Positions 20,911-33,457 of a stretch of DNA of 64,000 bases are shown here, piece by piece. Both the position numbers and the translations under genes were made by a program. The notes under the pieces were generated by a model that did no database searches, was not told the origin of the DNA, and saw only the letters and a list, made by a program, of their open reading frames with translations. The stretch's first letter is position 1; every line of letters starts with the position of its first letter. This DNA is from Anastrepha obliqua. Lineage: Eukaryota > Arthropoda > Insecta > Diptera > Tephritidae. Location: the NCBI RefSeq assembly GCF_027943255.1, contig NC_072897.1:43622044-43686043 (forward strand), in the 5' to 3' direction.

Positions 20911-23895
20911 GGAGTATGCAATTAAATTTAAATCATTGTGAGGCGGCTCAAGATTTATTGAAGCAGACGGTGATAGAGATGAAGGTTGACGTAGCAATAA
21001 TCTCAGAGCCCTACAAGATTCCTTCGCGCAACGATTGGGTAGCAGATAGAACACGAAAAGCAGCAATATGGACTTGTGGTACCCACCCGTTTCAGAAAGC
21101 GGATCCAGTAGATGCGAGAAAGGGCTTCGTTTGGGTCCTTGTCAAAGGTTGCCATATTTGCAGCTGCTATGCACGCCCTAGCTGGACGATTCAGGAGTTC
21201 CGGGAGTTCCTAGATCATATTGTAGAGACTGCGAGAGGTCGTCACCCGGTCGTCATAGCCGGCGACTTTAACGCATGGGCAGTGGAATGGGGCAGTAGGA
21301 GAACGAACGCCAGAGGCGCGGCTTTATTGGAGGCGTTCGCTCCGCTAGATTTGGTCATAGCCAACGATGGAAGAACAGCCACCTTTCAAAGAGATAGTAA
21401 GGAGTCCATAATAGACATCACTTTTACTAGTGGCTCCTTGGCTAGATGCGTCAAATGGAAGGTCAGCGAGCATTATACCCACAGCGACCATCAAGCCCTA
21501 ATTATAGACATCCCGGAAGGAAAAGAAGACAACAATTATATCTCTGCTAGTAATTCTCTGCACCAAGCATGGAGACTGACAACACTGGATAAACCTCTAT
21601 TCAACCTTGTATTAAACGAGGTCATAGAGCGCGTACAAGAAGAGAAATCAGCAGCAAGGGCAGCAAATAGGCTTGTGCAAGACATTATAGTAGCCTGCGA
21701 AGCATCGATGGCCCGGAAAGTACAAGGCTGTCATCGGAAGCAAGTATACTGGTGGAATGACACAATCAAAGAACTAAGGGCGAAATGCTCCAGAGAGAGA
21801 AGGATCTGCCAAAGACTACGGAATACTGCGGAGCATCAAATTAGGCTGGCAAATTTTAAAAATTTTCGAAAGCAGCTAAAAAATGAGATCCGGCGAAGTA
21901 AAGCAGCCTCATTTAATCAGCTATGCAACGAGGCAGACAAAAACATATGGGGTAATGCATACAGAGTAGTAATGTCTAAAATTGTTAAAGCGCCGCAAGT
22001 AAAATGCCCTAACTTGTTAAATAATATAGTTCGGACCCTGTTTCCTCACCGCAAAACAGATCCAATGTCATACATTTCAGCATCTATAAATGACATTGAT
22101 GAAATAACACCTGAAGAAGTGGTACAAGCAGCAAAAATGATTGGAGATCGCAAAGCTCCCGGCCCGGATGGTATTCCGAACATAGCATTAAAAACAGCCA
22201 TCCTGGAATATCCCCAGACATTTGCTAGGGTGATGCAATTGTGTCTCGAGCAAGGCGTGTTCCCGAATGTCTGGAAGAGGCAAAGACTAGTGCTGCTCCC
22301 GAAGCCAGGGAAGCCACCAGGTATACCAGGATCCTACCGTCCCCTATGCCTCCTTGACACTATGGGCAAGCTTTTAGAGCGGCTTATTAACAACAGAATA
22401 CAGCCGTACACTGAATGCGAGGCGGGACTATCCCCGTACCAGTATGGTTTCCGAAAGCGAAGGTCTACTACAGCGGCAATACAAAAGGTGGTCACGATTG
22501 CTACAGACGCGATCGCAGGCAAACGATGGAGAGGCGGCGATAAGCAATACTGCGCAGTAGTGACTTTAGATGTGAAAAACGCCTTCAACTCAGCAGACTG
22601 GGGGCACCTTCTGAAGGCACTTAAAAAGCTATCTGTTCCGGCATACATATATAATATTGTCAGAAACTATCTGAGCGATCGAGTTTTAGAATACGACACA
22701 GAAGGTGGAATAAAAAAGTATAAGATTACAGCAGGTGTGCCACAGGGCTCAGTGCTAGGCCCCACGCTTTGGAATATTATGTATGATGAAGTGTTCCGAC
22801 TCCCATTTCCAACAGATGTACACATCGTTGGCTTTGCGGATGACATAGCTCTCGTAATTGTAGCTATCGCTGGTGAGCGATATCGAAGTCAAAGCAAACA
22901 CTGCAATTGCTACCGTAACAAACTGGCTGGATAGCGTAGGTTTATCCATTGCAGCGGAGAAAACGGAAGCGGTCCTCATCAGTACCCGCAAGAAACCAGA
23001 GATAGCCTCTTTCAGCATAGGCACACATAAATTTAAATCGTCTCGTCAGCTCAAATATCTGGGTGTTATAATTGACGACCGGCTCAGTTTTGGCCCACAT
23101 GCGGAATATATAACCCACAAAGCATCAAGAATGTTCAGTGCGCTCTCTAGAATGCTCCCGAATGTGGGTGGGCCGAGAAGCAGCAAACGCAGGCTATTAT
23201 CTAGCGTCATCGCATGCACCCTGCTATATGCAGCACCAGTATGGGCAAAATCCCTGAAGGTAAAAGCATATAGAAGACCGTACGAAGCCATGTACAGACT
23301 TTGCGCACTGAGGATGATAAGCGCATATAAAACCACCTCTGACGAAGCGGCAATGGTGATCGCAGGCATGATTCCGATAGACATATTGGCGGAAGAAAGA
23401 GCGAGAGTGTTCGTGCGGAAAGAACAGGACCACAGTAACATATCCGCGATCATAAAAAGAGAGAAGGCTACATCCATGCTGAAATGGCAGGAGCGTTGGG
23501 AAAACGCGACAAAGGGAAGGTGGACTTATACACTAATCCCAAAAATCGAAAAATGGCTAAATAGAAGCTATGGTGAGCCTAATTTCCAGCTAACGCAATT
23601 TTTGACAGGCCATGGTTGCTACCAGAAGTATCTACATCGCCTTAGGATACGTGATTCGCCTTTATGTCGAACATGCCATGAAGAGGAAGATGCAAGACAT
23701 GTATTTTTTGTATGCCCGCGATTTGTGACTATCAGAGAGGATTTAGCTTCACTATCAGATGATCCGATAGTACCAGAAAACATAGTGGACATCATGATGT
23801 CTTCAAAGTATCCGTGGGATAAGATCTCGGCCGCAATTAGCCAAATAATTTATGCATTAAAGCTCGCAGACATATCCGAGGTCAGCGGCAGATAA
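20907..23895 (+). pseudogene. ORF2 endonuclease-reverse transcriptase, one frameshift
   Basis: Starts at the overlapping ATG 20907. The endonuclease has AIISEPYK near 20995, the VVIAGDFNAWAVEWGS motif near 21252, and YTHSDHQALI with the catalytic SDH near 21480. The reverse transcriptase has APGPDGIPN near 22160, YRPLCLLDTMGKLLERL near 22335, VTLDVKNAFNSADW near 22560, GVPQGSVLGPTLWN near 22735 and the catalytic FADD at about 22833. A single-base frameshift near 22865 follows FADDIALVIVA; homology continues from about 22873 through YLGVIIDDRLSFG to the C-terminal Cys-His cluster near 23665 (CRTCHEEEDARHVFFVC). About 995 residues in total, full length. The frameshift could also be a sequencing error. 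Confidence 0.92.
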
Positions 23896-24206
23896 ACAGA
23901 CGATACGTGACAAAGAAACGAACTCTTAAGTCGACGTGTGACAAGTATGGTGGGAGGGGGTGGACAGGCCCAACTGGGGTGGTTTGCTTCGGTAACAAAC
24001 AAAACTGGGGGAGGATTAAAGTACATGCAACTTTTGACGGACTGCATGTGAAGTGTAACTGACGTAGAGCCTAGAGTTCAACCGCCTTCCCGACGATTTA
24101 CTTAACGGTTGTACCGGGAGGGGATCGGTACATGGACGGTAGGAGGTTTAGTTTGGGTTAAAGTCCTACACTGACGGGGTACAGGCTTTCGATGCTTCCT
24201 CCTCGT

Positions 24207-24230
24207 AAAAAAAAAAAAAAAAAAAAAAAA
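24207..24230 (+). other. Poly(A) tail of the R1-like element
   Basis: An uninterrupted run of about 24 A directly precedes the right target duplication, the signature of target-primed reverse transcription. There is no AATAAA immediately before it. Confidence 0.9.
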
Positions 24231-24560
24231 ACGATTGACATTCTGCATGAACTATTTGAGGGTAAGGTTATCTCTCGCAGGGGTGATGTGAATTGGCCAC
24301 CAAGGTCATGCGATTTGACCCCGCTAGACTTTTTCCTGTGGGGTTTCTTGAAGTCTCAGATCTATGCAAATAAACCACAATCGACCGATGCTCTAAAGGT
24401 GAACATAACAGAGGCCATCGCTCAAATTCAGCCGGATCTATGTGGAAGAGTCATTGAAAATTGGACCACCCGGATCCGTTCCCCGTAAGAAGCCGAGGCG
24501 GGCATTTAAATGATGTCATATTCCACACTTAATGGCATATATGCGCAAAACGAGTACCCC
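24231..24560 (+). pseudogene. Mariner-like transposase, 3' piece and element end
   Basis: Resumes in the target duplication and continues ILHELFEGKVISRRGDVNWP then PRSCDLTPLDFFLWGFLKSQ, which holds the third catalytic Asp, and ends at TAA 24486. I count 36 residues between the second and third catalytic positions, the same as in the copy at 55468-56762. The element's terminal repeat should lie shortly after 24500 but I could not fix it. Confidence 0.85.
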
Positions 24561-24699
24561 TAAAAATTCCATGCGTTCTCGTCATTCCGATTTCTCCACA
24601 TTAACGTTCTCTGGAAGGCTCAGGAACGAATGGGCCGTTTAATGCTGAAAACAGTGACTGACGTACGTAGTCCCTTACCGCAGCCCCTAACGAGCATAA

Positions 24700-24832
24700 A
24701 ACTGAGCGAAACTCATCCCGTAATAAACAACTGCGTTCTTTTAGATACATATTTACACAATACATCGGTTTGTGTGTGTATGTGTTTGGCTGTATCTACA
24801 CAATGCTGCCATTGATATTTTACCAAACACAC
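24700..24832 (+). repeat. Dispersed repeat C, left part
   Basis: CACAATGCTGCCATTGATAT and the sequence before it match 59100-59155. The repeat continues at 32109 after the BEL/Pao element; the copy at 59035-59425 is uninterrupted. Non-coding, identity unknown. Confidence 0.75.
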
Positions 24833-25242
24833 TGTTACGCCAAATGGCTTAGAATTTTAATTACTAATTTAATTTTATATATTTAATTTAATTTTAATCA
24901 TTATTATTAGAATTTGTTAAATTCCATAATTTCTTGTAACGTTTCAAATTAAGTTTACTGTTTTCTAAAAATACTGTTCAATTTCCGTACATAAAAATAG
25001 CACTATATATGTATAAACACCTATATTACATAAACGTAACAGAGCAATACATATTTACTATAATTACATAAATTTGAACTTAATCCGTTAGGCTAAAACA
25101 TTATAAAAACTCGAATTCAGAAATAAATAAATCACTTGTGAAGTTACCACCGAACGCGCTCGTTGTTATACTTTTAGGCAATTGTTGTGTTCGCGCATCC
25201 TTTCCAAAAACAGTTAATCTTAAAAACGCTTAAGATTTTTCA
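24833..25242 (+). repeat. 5' LTR of BEL/Pao element
   Basis: 410 bp from TGTTACGCCAAATGGC to GATTTTTCA, with the TG...CA ends typical of LTRs. AATAAA occurs near 25124. The LTR would carry promoter and poly(A) functions. Confidence 0.95.
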
Positions 25243-25260
25243 TGGCGCCCGAGCAGGGAC
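25243..25260 (+). other. Primer-binding site, lysine-tRNA-like
   Basis: TGGCGCCCGAGCAGGGAC abuts the 5' LTR. It matches the well-known PBS complementary to the 3' end of tRNA-Lys(UUU) except for one base (G for A at position 11). A mismatch to an insect tRNA or use of a related tRNA are both possible. Confidence 0.8.
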
Positions 25261-26628
25261 TAAGTGCGTGAAAACATAATTATAAAATTAAACATAATTA
25301 ATCCGCTTGTGCTAAAAAAATAATAAATTGGTGAACATAATCGGAAATTATTTCCAAATACACAAAACAATAAACACATAAAAACAATAAGTGCTGTAAT
25401 TATATTAGTAACAACAATTGCCTGCGCGTTTATATTTTTGCAAGTCCGTTTTCGCGTCGAGTGACAAAAACAAACAAACAAACATAAAAACCACCCTCAC
25501 TAAAAAAGGTTCAGTGACTAAATTAAAAGCAATAAAAAGTACATAGGTACAATACATAGTGTATATTTGTGAATACATACGGAGAGAAGCGGTATCAGCG
25601 GCAATACAGTGTCCCGTTTATGGAATGGGACACAGTGAAAAAAAAAAAAAAAATTCTTAAATTATAATAAATAAAAAAGAATAAACTAAAATACACAGTG
25701 CAAAGCTAAAACAGTGCGGTACTTATATGATATATAAATGTTCTCGGCCAAAAATAAGGCAATTTTATAAAAAAAAAAACAGTGGAATTCACCGCTGCTC
25801 ATTTGCAGTTCGTCGCCATCGTCAATATCAGTTACTGCCATACTCGCCGCTGCTCTCATCGCTGTAACCGTCGCTGCTACTCTGGTCACTGCTGCTGCCG
25901 TCATCACTCGCTGTCGCTGCAATTCCTACCGCTGGTTCTGTCGCCGCCAGGAATGACCTGCACCTGCATCCTTTGCAAAAGGAAAGTCAAGGCTTGCAAT
26001 AAGCCTATACAGGTAACAAGTGCAAAGTTGTGGTTGTTGTTGATAAACACTCTCAATTTTTTGCATCACCCTTTCACTTTCTTGCATATACATATACATA
26101 CTTATATATGTACACACTCCCATATGTGTACATGTACCATATATACAATCATCTATACAAATATACGTATATAAAACTCCGCGAAAGTGAAACAAGGGTA
26201 CGTTGGGATTTGATAATAAAGGGTGTGACCTTAAATGCGAAATCGTCAATAAATTTAAAAAACAAAATTAAATAAATTGAATACCTTTTTTTCGAACAAT
26301 AAGTTCAATTAAATTAAAATTATTATAAAGTTAAATAAATTTTTCGTAAATGCGGATTATTTACAAGAAAATAATTCAAACAAAAATCGATTTTTCGCAA
26401 ATCTGTTGAACAATTTTCGTAGTGTTGTGCTACTGTGCTTGCTCATCCTTTCGTGGCCTGACCACAGCCTTGTCCAACAGCTATTTTTCGTTTTTCTGAT
26501 TGAGATTTGTGAAGGCTATTCAGCCATCTTTTCGTTTTCGTTTTTTCAGCCACAAACTCTCACAAATATTTTTTCGTTTCTGTGGACATTGAGCAAATTT
26601 TTCGGGAGTTTAAATAATTTAACTCAAA

Positions 26629-29600
26629 ATGAGCAAGCCAAAGACAGCAGTTCCAAGTCTCTCTCCAAGTAAGGAGATTATGGAATTGAAATCACTAAAG
26701 CGCCAGCGAACTGTTGCGAAAAATAGTATAGTGCGCATAAAAACGGATCTCCTCGATAAAACAATGTCGTTAGATCCAATTGAATTGGAGTGTCGACTGG
26801 ACATTTTGAACTCTCATAGCGATAAGCTTATGAAGTGTCAGTCGAAAATTGAAGAAATCGACGAGGAAGACATAGCCCGTGGGGAGTTAGAGGACCTAAT
26901 AGTGGAAACTAAGTCCGTTATAAAATCTATTCTGGCGAGAAATAAATCGTCAATAGCCGAAACATCCTTTGTTGCACCTCACAGCTCGCGACTACCGAAG
27001 ATGTCGCTACCGAAATTTAAAGGGGAATATTCAGAATTTAAAAATTTTATGAGTCTGTTCGAGAGCTTGGTGCACAACGATCCTACAATCCCAGACATTG
27101 AGAAATTTAATCACTTGGTTAACTGTCTGTCTGGTGAAGCTTTGGGAACGGTAAAGGCCTTCCAAATGTCGGACGAAAATTATTCGAAGGCGTTGGCTAG
27201 TCTCAAAAAGGTTTATGACAATAAAAGCCATCTGCGCTTTCATTGCGCACAATGATTGATACAGTGTCGGCTGTTTACGACTCGTTGCTGTCGTTAGGTG
27301 ACGAGAAAAACATCACAAACGCTATCATAATTCATCTGGTAATGTCAAAAGTTGACACCGTTACTCGGTCAAAGTGGGAGGAACAGTTGGATTATGATAA
27401 GCTGCCATTATGGCGTGAGTGTGAGGCAGCATTAAATAAACGCTACCAACATTTATCTGCCGATGAAGCCTCAACGTCGAGGCTAAAGCCGTCAAGCAGT
27501 CACAGCATTCAGAAACCCCACCTTCATGCGGGAAGGACAAAAGCTGCCTTAGTGACTTCAAATATAAAACAGCCGGTGTGTCCGCACTGTAAATCAAATG
27601 ATCATAGTATACCCGCGTGTCCTACTTTTAAAACTCTCTCTGCTCAGCAGCGATTTGAGTTTGCTAAATCAGTCCCCTTATGCATAAATTGTTTGCGAAA
27701 GGGGCACTCAGTTTCAAAGTGCAAAGCGGATCGGTGTCGTGTTTGCAACCGTTCGCATCACACGTTGCTGCACCAGTACCCTGTATCCTTTGCAACTGCA
27801 CCACAACTTTCGACCTCGCATGCCATGCACACGACGAGTACGCCAGATCGGGTTATGTTGGCTACAGCCGTAGTCAACGTAAAAGGTAGCTCCGGAGAGT
27901 ACCTTGCTGCACGAGCCTTGCTGGATTCTGGATCTCAGGTGAATTTCATGACAGAGAATTTGGCGCAGAAATTACGAATTCGTCGCGAAAGTACGACCTT
28001 AAATATTATCGGCATCGGAAATGCAACCAAAAAAGTAAGGACGAAATTAAATACGTTTGTAAAATCGCGGGTCAATAATTATGAGTTTTCGGCACAGTTT
28101 TGGATAATGCGATCCATTTCAGCCAACCATCCAGATCGTAACGTAAATATTAATGGCTGGAAAATTCCTAAAAACATTAGCTTAGCGGACCCAGAATTTT
28201 ATAAGGCTCAAAAGGTAGATCTTTTGTTAGGTGCTGAAACATTTTTCGAGCTTTTAGCTGTAGGCCAGATCAAGGCCAGCCCCAATCACCCAACATTGCA
28301 AAAGACACTTTTAGGCTGGGTTGTGTCTGGCAAATACGCCTCCAACCAACGTCCTCCTCCCACAGTCAGTAGCACATTATGCCATACTGAACAAGATCTA
28401 GCAAATATAGATTCCATTGTCCAAAGGTTCTGGGCGATGGAAGAAATACCTTCAGGGGCTAGTTCGACAAAATTCACACCTGAACAAATAGAGTGTGAAA
28501 AATTTTTCGTAAAAACTACTAAAGTTTTGCCTTCAGGAAGGCTTCAAGTAAGACTGCCTTTCAAAGATGACCGTAAGTTACTCGGTAATTCCTATGAAAC
28601 CGCGTCTCGGCGGTTTCAGGCCCTGGAGAGAAAGACCTTGAAAGATCCAGAACTTCGTCAAATGTATCTGGACTTCATGAATGAATACATCGAATTGGGT
28701 CACATGAGCCCAACAAATAATAAGATCCCGAGTGAGCCACACTACTTCATTCCGCATCAATGCGTTCTTCGGCCTGAAAGTACGACGACTAAATTACGTG
28801 TTGCTTTCGACGCATCAAGTCGTACCTCTTCTCAAATTGCGTTGAATGAAATCTTGATGGTTGGGCCGACCATTCAAGAAGAGCTGTATTCAACACTTCT
28901 TCGTTTTCGCTTGCATAAATATGCATTTACGGCGGACATTACTAAAATGTACCGCCAAATTCTCATGCACGAAGAAGACAAAAACTTTCAGCTTGTAGTG
29001 TGGAGACGGCATCCATCTGAGCCACTTCAAATCTTTCGACTTAACACCGTAACATACGGCACTGCGCCTGCTCCATTTCTCGCTACACGGTGTTTACAAA
29101 TGCTCAGCGATGCCAATACACATATGTATCCACTCGGCTCAAAGGCAATAAAAAGAGATTTTTATGTAGACGACCTGCTTACAGGATCCGATAATTTCGA
29201 ATCTCTAGATCTTATTAGAAGTGAGGTAGTTAAAATATTAAACTCGGCAGGATTCAATTTATCTAAGTGGTTTTCAAATCACCCATCATTTTTCGATTGT
29301 GAGAGTTCTGAGAAGGCCTTAAACTTCAATCACACAGACTCCACAAAAACACTTGGAATCCATTGGTTGCCGAAGGAAGATTTGTTTCGGTTTGTCTTAA
29401 ATGACAACTTTACCAGTTTACGAGCCACTAAGCGAAACATATTATCAGTTTCGGCTCGTCTTTTCGATCCTCTTGGTTTACTTGCCCCACTAGTTACCAA
29501 AGCAAAAATCTTATTGCAAGAGCTTTGGCTGCAAAAACTAGATTGGGATAAGTCGATTCCATTGCACCTCGACACCAGCTGGGAAAATTTCAAAGCCAAT

Positions 29601-31680
29601 CTACTGCAGCTACCATCAATAAGCATTCCTCGGTTTGTACACACCGAGTCGAGTGCAAGCTGCCAAATTCATGGCTTTGCCGACGCCTCAATACGAGCGT
29701 ATGGCTGCTGTATATACATACGTATCCATTCGGCTGGTGGAACGAAATGTACGCTGCTTACTGCAAAGTCTAGAGTGGCTCCGCTGAAGACTAAATCTCT
29801 TCCGCGTCTAGAGCTCTCGGCAGCCCACTTGCTGGCCAAATTATGGTCACGAATAGCGCCAATGTTGAGTCGGCCAATTGAAAATATAAACTTCTGGACA
29901 GACTCCGAAATTGTTTTGCATTGGATCAAAACACATCCATCTGTACTACAGACCTTTGTTGCAAACAGAGTGTCCGAAATCCAAGAGTTGACGGATAAAG
30001 CTACTTGGCGACATGTGCCAACTAAGCAAAATCCCGCGGATCAAGTGTCTCGGGGTTGTAACGTGGACGAATTGAATAATTCTATCTGGTTTAGCGGTCC
30101 ACAGTTCCTCCTAGAAGACCCTGCGTTATGGCCAACAAACACCCACTTCCAGCTCTCTCCAGGAGACGAAGCATTAGAGAAGAAACGGAACGCAACAGTT
30201 TTAGTTGTTCAAGCAAATGAATCGCATCCAATTATGGAACTCACCAAAAGAGTATCTTCTCATCAAAAACTGCTTCGTATTGTCGCTTACATATTAAGAT
30301 GGATAAAACGCATTAGAAACCCATCTGCGACATTCACACAAATGCTGACGGCTGAGGATATTAAATTAAGTTTCCTCAAAGTCATTCAGGTGGTTCAACA
30401 TGTTGAATATGGTGAAGAAATTATGAAACTCACCAAAGGTACCACCCTACCCTCAAGTTTGCAAAAACTTAATCCATTTTTGCACAACTACTCGGAATTG
30501 TCGCTATCGTTTAATTTACTCCGAGTAGGAGGCCGCCTATTAAATGCGCCTCTCCCATATGAGGCCAAGTTCCCACTGCTCTTAAGCAAGAACTCGCACT
30601 TCGTTACCACATACTTACGGTACCTACATTTTCGAAATCACCATGCTGGAGCAAAGGCATTGGTAGCGCTTCTCCGAGACCGCATTTGGCTGGTCAATGC
30701 TCGAGAAGCTTGTAGTCGTACCGTTCGAAACTGCACACACTGCTTTCATTATAAGCCGAAGCTGCAAACCCAAATAATGGGAAATTTGCCTGCCGATAGG
30801 CTTCGTGCACTACGACCCTTTCTAATATGTTGAGTAGATTTTTGTGGTCCCGTATATACCACATTAAAAATACGTGGTAGACCCCCAGTAAAAACATATA
30901 TCGCAGTGTTCGTTTGTTTCACTTCAAAGGCAGTACATTTAGAACTAGTAACAGACTTGTCTTCTAATTGTTTTATTTTCGCCCTAAAAAGGTTCATTGG
31001 ACGCCGAGGAATGCCGCGGAAAATATACAGCGACAACGCCACCAACTTCGTGGGTGCCGATCGCAAGCTTCGCGAGCTGAGGGATGCTTTCGAGGCCCAA
31101 CAACCGGAAGTACAGAAGTACGCAACGGACGAAGGATTCACCTTCGCCTTTATACCACCCAGGGCACCGCACTTCGGCGGGTTATGGGAGGCGGCAGTGA
31201 AGTCCGCCAAACACCTTCTCGTGCGCGCAATCGGCAACGCGCTGCTCACCGCGCTGCTCACTGAGTCAGGACCCGAACGATGGAGAGGCCCTAACACCAG
31301 CGCACCTACTAGTTGGGTGCCCCCTTCGAGCGCTGCCACCAGCCCAAGTATCGATGGACCCAATGCGTTGCTGCGACAGATGGCAACTTGTCTGTTGTCT
31401 CAAGCAACAGTTTTGGCGACTGTGGTCCAGGAACTACCTGTTGGGTCTTCAACAGAGGAACAAGTGGTTGCATCCGAAGCGCAACCTCGAGCTGAACGAC
31501 CTCGTCCTGGTTCAGGAAGACAACACACCACCGCAGCAATGGGTGCTCGGCCGCGTCGCCGCAACCGTAACAGGGCAAGACGGCAAAGTCCGCGTAGCAG
31601 ACGTGGCAACCAAAGCGGGCGTAATTAAACGCCCCGTTCACAAGCTCGCCGTACTGCCATTAGACGTTGAAGGACCATGA
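26629..31680 (+). pseudogene. BEL/Pao gag-pol polyprotein, three lesions
   Basis: Starts at ATG 26629. Gag has a retrotransposon capsid-type region (PKFKGEYSEFKNFMSLFESL near 27013) and Cys-His knuckles (CPHCKSNDHSIPAC, CINCLRKGHSVSKC, 27580-27725). The aspartic protease motif LLDSGSQVNF is near 27920. Reverse transcriptase shows LRVAFDASS, FTADITKMYRQI and the catalytic YVDD near 29165. RNase H follows (FADAS near 29680; FWTDSEIVLHW near 29893). Integrase has a zinc-binding HHCC region near 30630-30745 and the SDNATNFVGA and GGLWEAAVKS catalytic blocks. Lesions: a frame change near 27230, TGA at 30831-30833 just before the first integrase acid, and an out-of-frame deletion near 31250. The C-terminal tail continues in another frame to 31680. 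Confidence 0.93.
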
Positions 31681-31698
31681 GCCTTTCAAGGTGGCCGG

Positions 31699-32108
31699 TG
31701 TTACGCCAAATGGCTTAGAATTTTAATTACTAATTTAATTTTATATATTTAATTTAATTTTAATCATTATTATTAGAATTTGTTAAATTCCATAATTTCT
31801 TGTAACGTTTCAAATTAAGTTTACTGTTTTCTAAAAATACTGTTCAATTTCCGTACATAAAAATAGCACTATATATGTATAAACACCTATATTACATAAA
31901 CGTAACAGAGCAATACATATTTACTATAATTACATAAATTTGAACTTAATCCGTTAGGCTAAAACATTATAAAAACTCGAATTTAGAAATAAATAAATCA
32001 CTTGTGAAGTTACCACCGAACGCGCTCGTTGTTATACTTTTAGGCAATTGTTGTGTTCGCGCATCCTTTCCAAAAACAGTTAATCTTAAAAACGCTTAAG
32101 ATTTTTCA
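31699..32108 (+). repeat. 3' LTR of BEL/Pao element
   Basis: Same length as the 5' LTR and one visible substitution from it. The bases just before it (CTTTCAAGGTGGCCGG) would include the polypurine-type primer, though it is only weakly purine-rich. Confidence 0.95.
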
Positions 32109-32409
32109 CACACTTTTCACACATCCGCGTTATCAAGTACAACTTTTCATTGTTTAATAAACCAAAGTCAAAAACCAACAAATGCAAATAGTTCATTTAT
32201 TTATAATTAACAGTATTCAACGGTGTTTTTAAGTTATTTCAATAAAAATTATAACTTTTCTAAGTTTATTTTGTAAATGATTTCGAAATGTACTGCTTGG
32301 CAACACTGTGTGGTGAGAGAGCAATCAGTTGACAGGGTTCTACGGGAATTTTTAAAAATCCTGAGATAAAATCTACGATACTACAAAACGGAAGGAAGCA
32401 ATTTTTCAT
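32109..32409 (+). repeat. Dispersed repeat C, right part
   Basis: CACACATCCGCGTTATCA, AAATGCAAATAGTTCATTT, TGGTGAGAGAGCAATCAG and AAAATCTACGATACTAC recur in the same order at 59155-59425. Together with 24700-24832 it forms the copy interrupted by the BEL/Pao element. Confidence 0.75.
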
Positions 32410-33105
32410 TTACATGGGGTTCTCATTAGTTTGATCGTAAAAGCTGACAGGGGAATGCGCTTACGTCGGTGACTGTTTCAAGCATAAATGTCTAATGCTA
32501 ACAAAACGCGGCTAAGAAATTTTCAACACGACTGGGGGAAAGTTAACATACGAGAGTTAACATAGCTGAGTGTAATCAAGAGAATTAAATGTAGCGTTTG
32601 CATTAAAATGTAAAATGTCATGATTTGGTGTTAGGCAAAATATAATAACAGCAGACTTGTACATTTTTCTTTGATGCTTATTTGCCGTCGGCATTTTGCA
32701 TGCGCAAATGAATTATTTCTTGTGAGATGAATAAATTATTTCTAAGTATATAATGTTGCATGAATGAATATGAAATTTAAGTATCTAATTAGGTCAATTG
32801 TATTGATATTAAGTTTATTATCAAAATTATTTAAAAAAAATTGTAAATATGTATAAACCATTCATTCACTAACCCTTGTTAGTATTCAACAATATATTGT
32901 ACTTTTTAAACTATTATGTATATTCATATACTGCAAAGTGTTGAATACATACAGGATCTACAATCCATATCTCTGTGGGCAGAAAAAAATCTTGACCTGC
33001 CTCATAACACAGCTCAAATGCATATCATATAAAATTTTCAAGAGTAAATAGAAAAACATATGCAAGGAAATTCCTAACATATGCAAAAAAACTCATCTAA
33101 ACCGT
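32410..33105. other. Unassigned AT-rich spacer
   Basis: No coding region, RNA gene or clear repeat seen. Confidence 0.5.
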
Positions 33106-33457
33106 ATGCGTACTTTCATTCATAAAACGAGGCATGTGGGCCAATTTTTGTCAACGATGAAAAAATCCTTTAACTATTCGAAATTCGAAAATATTTGCCA
33201 ATATCGTGAATTTTTGTCAAGTCGAATGGTCGGGGCTGCGTATATATGGTTGCTCCCATATATGTACCTATGTAAATATGTCTTCTCAATGCTCGACAGC
33301 CGCAGCTGCTGTGCGTTAAGTGCGCGCAGGAGCGTACTGTAATTTGCAGAAAATGGCAACAAGTAGCTTAGGAAAAAGTTTTGTCCCGGACATTGCGACA
33401 CTAGAGAAAATTTCGACACAATTATTTCTTATTCTCCTGCAACAGGTAAATAATTAA
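33106..33457 (+). repeat. Dispersed repeat A, left half, cut by piggyBac
   Basis: Matches 9863-10264 (GTACTTTCATTCATAAAACG, ATGCTCGACAGCCGCAGCTG) and ends exactly at the TTAA (33454-33457) used by the piggyBac element. The longer copy continues past its own TTAATTAG into a right half, which here appears only at 37591-38119 in the opposite orientation. Confidence 0.75.

Larger units (their letters stand above)
19015..24230 (+). mobile_element. Full-length R1-like non-LTR retrotransposon
   Basis: A 5' untranslated region with an internal repeat, ORF1, an overlapping ORF2, a 3' untranslated region and a poly(A) tail (about 24207-24230) are all present. It is bracketed by a 20-bp target duplication, so it is a complete insertion in a mariner element. 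The gag with three zinc knuckles, apurinic-type endonuclease and RT without an RNase H domain agree with the R1/Jockey group; R1-like is my closest match. It inserted outside rDNA. One frameshift in ORF2 is the only obvious lesion, so this is a young copy. Confidence 0.92.
24833..32108 (+). mobile_element. Complete BEL/Pao LTR retrotransposon
   Basis: Two 410-bp LTRs (TG...CA) differ at one base that I could find (C at about 25117, T at about 31983). The insertion is bracketed by CACAC on both sides (24828-24832, 32109-32113). The uninterrupted paralogue of the target at 59035-59425 has a single ACACAC there, confirming both ends. A primer-binding site follows the 5' LTR, then a 1.4-kb leader and one long gag-pol region with domain order protease-RT-RNase H-integrase. 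The coding region has three lesions although the LTRs are almost identical. Confidence 0.95.

Noticed and set aside
25782..26275. Cys/His-rich open frames in the BEL/Pao leader
   Set aside because: They come from CTGC/CAT-rich simple sequence between the primer-binding site and gag, with no conserved pattern.
31400..31680. Overlapping open frames on both strands with Arg-rich products
   Set aside because: They overlap the C-terminal tail of the BEL/Pao integrase, which is recognisable in only one frame; the others are shadows.
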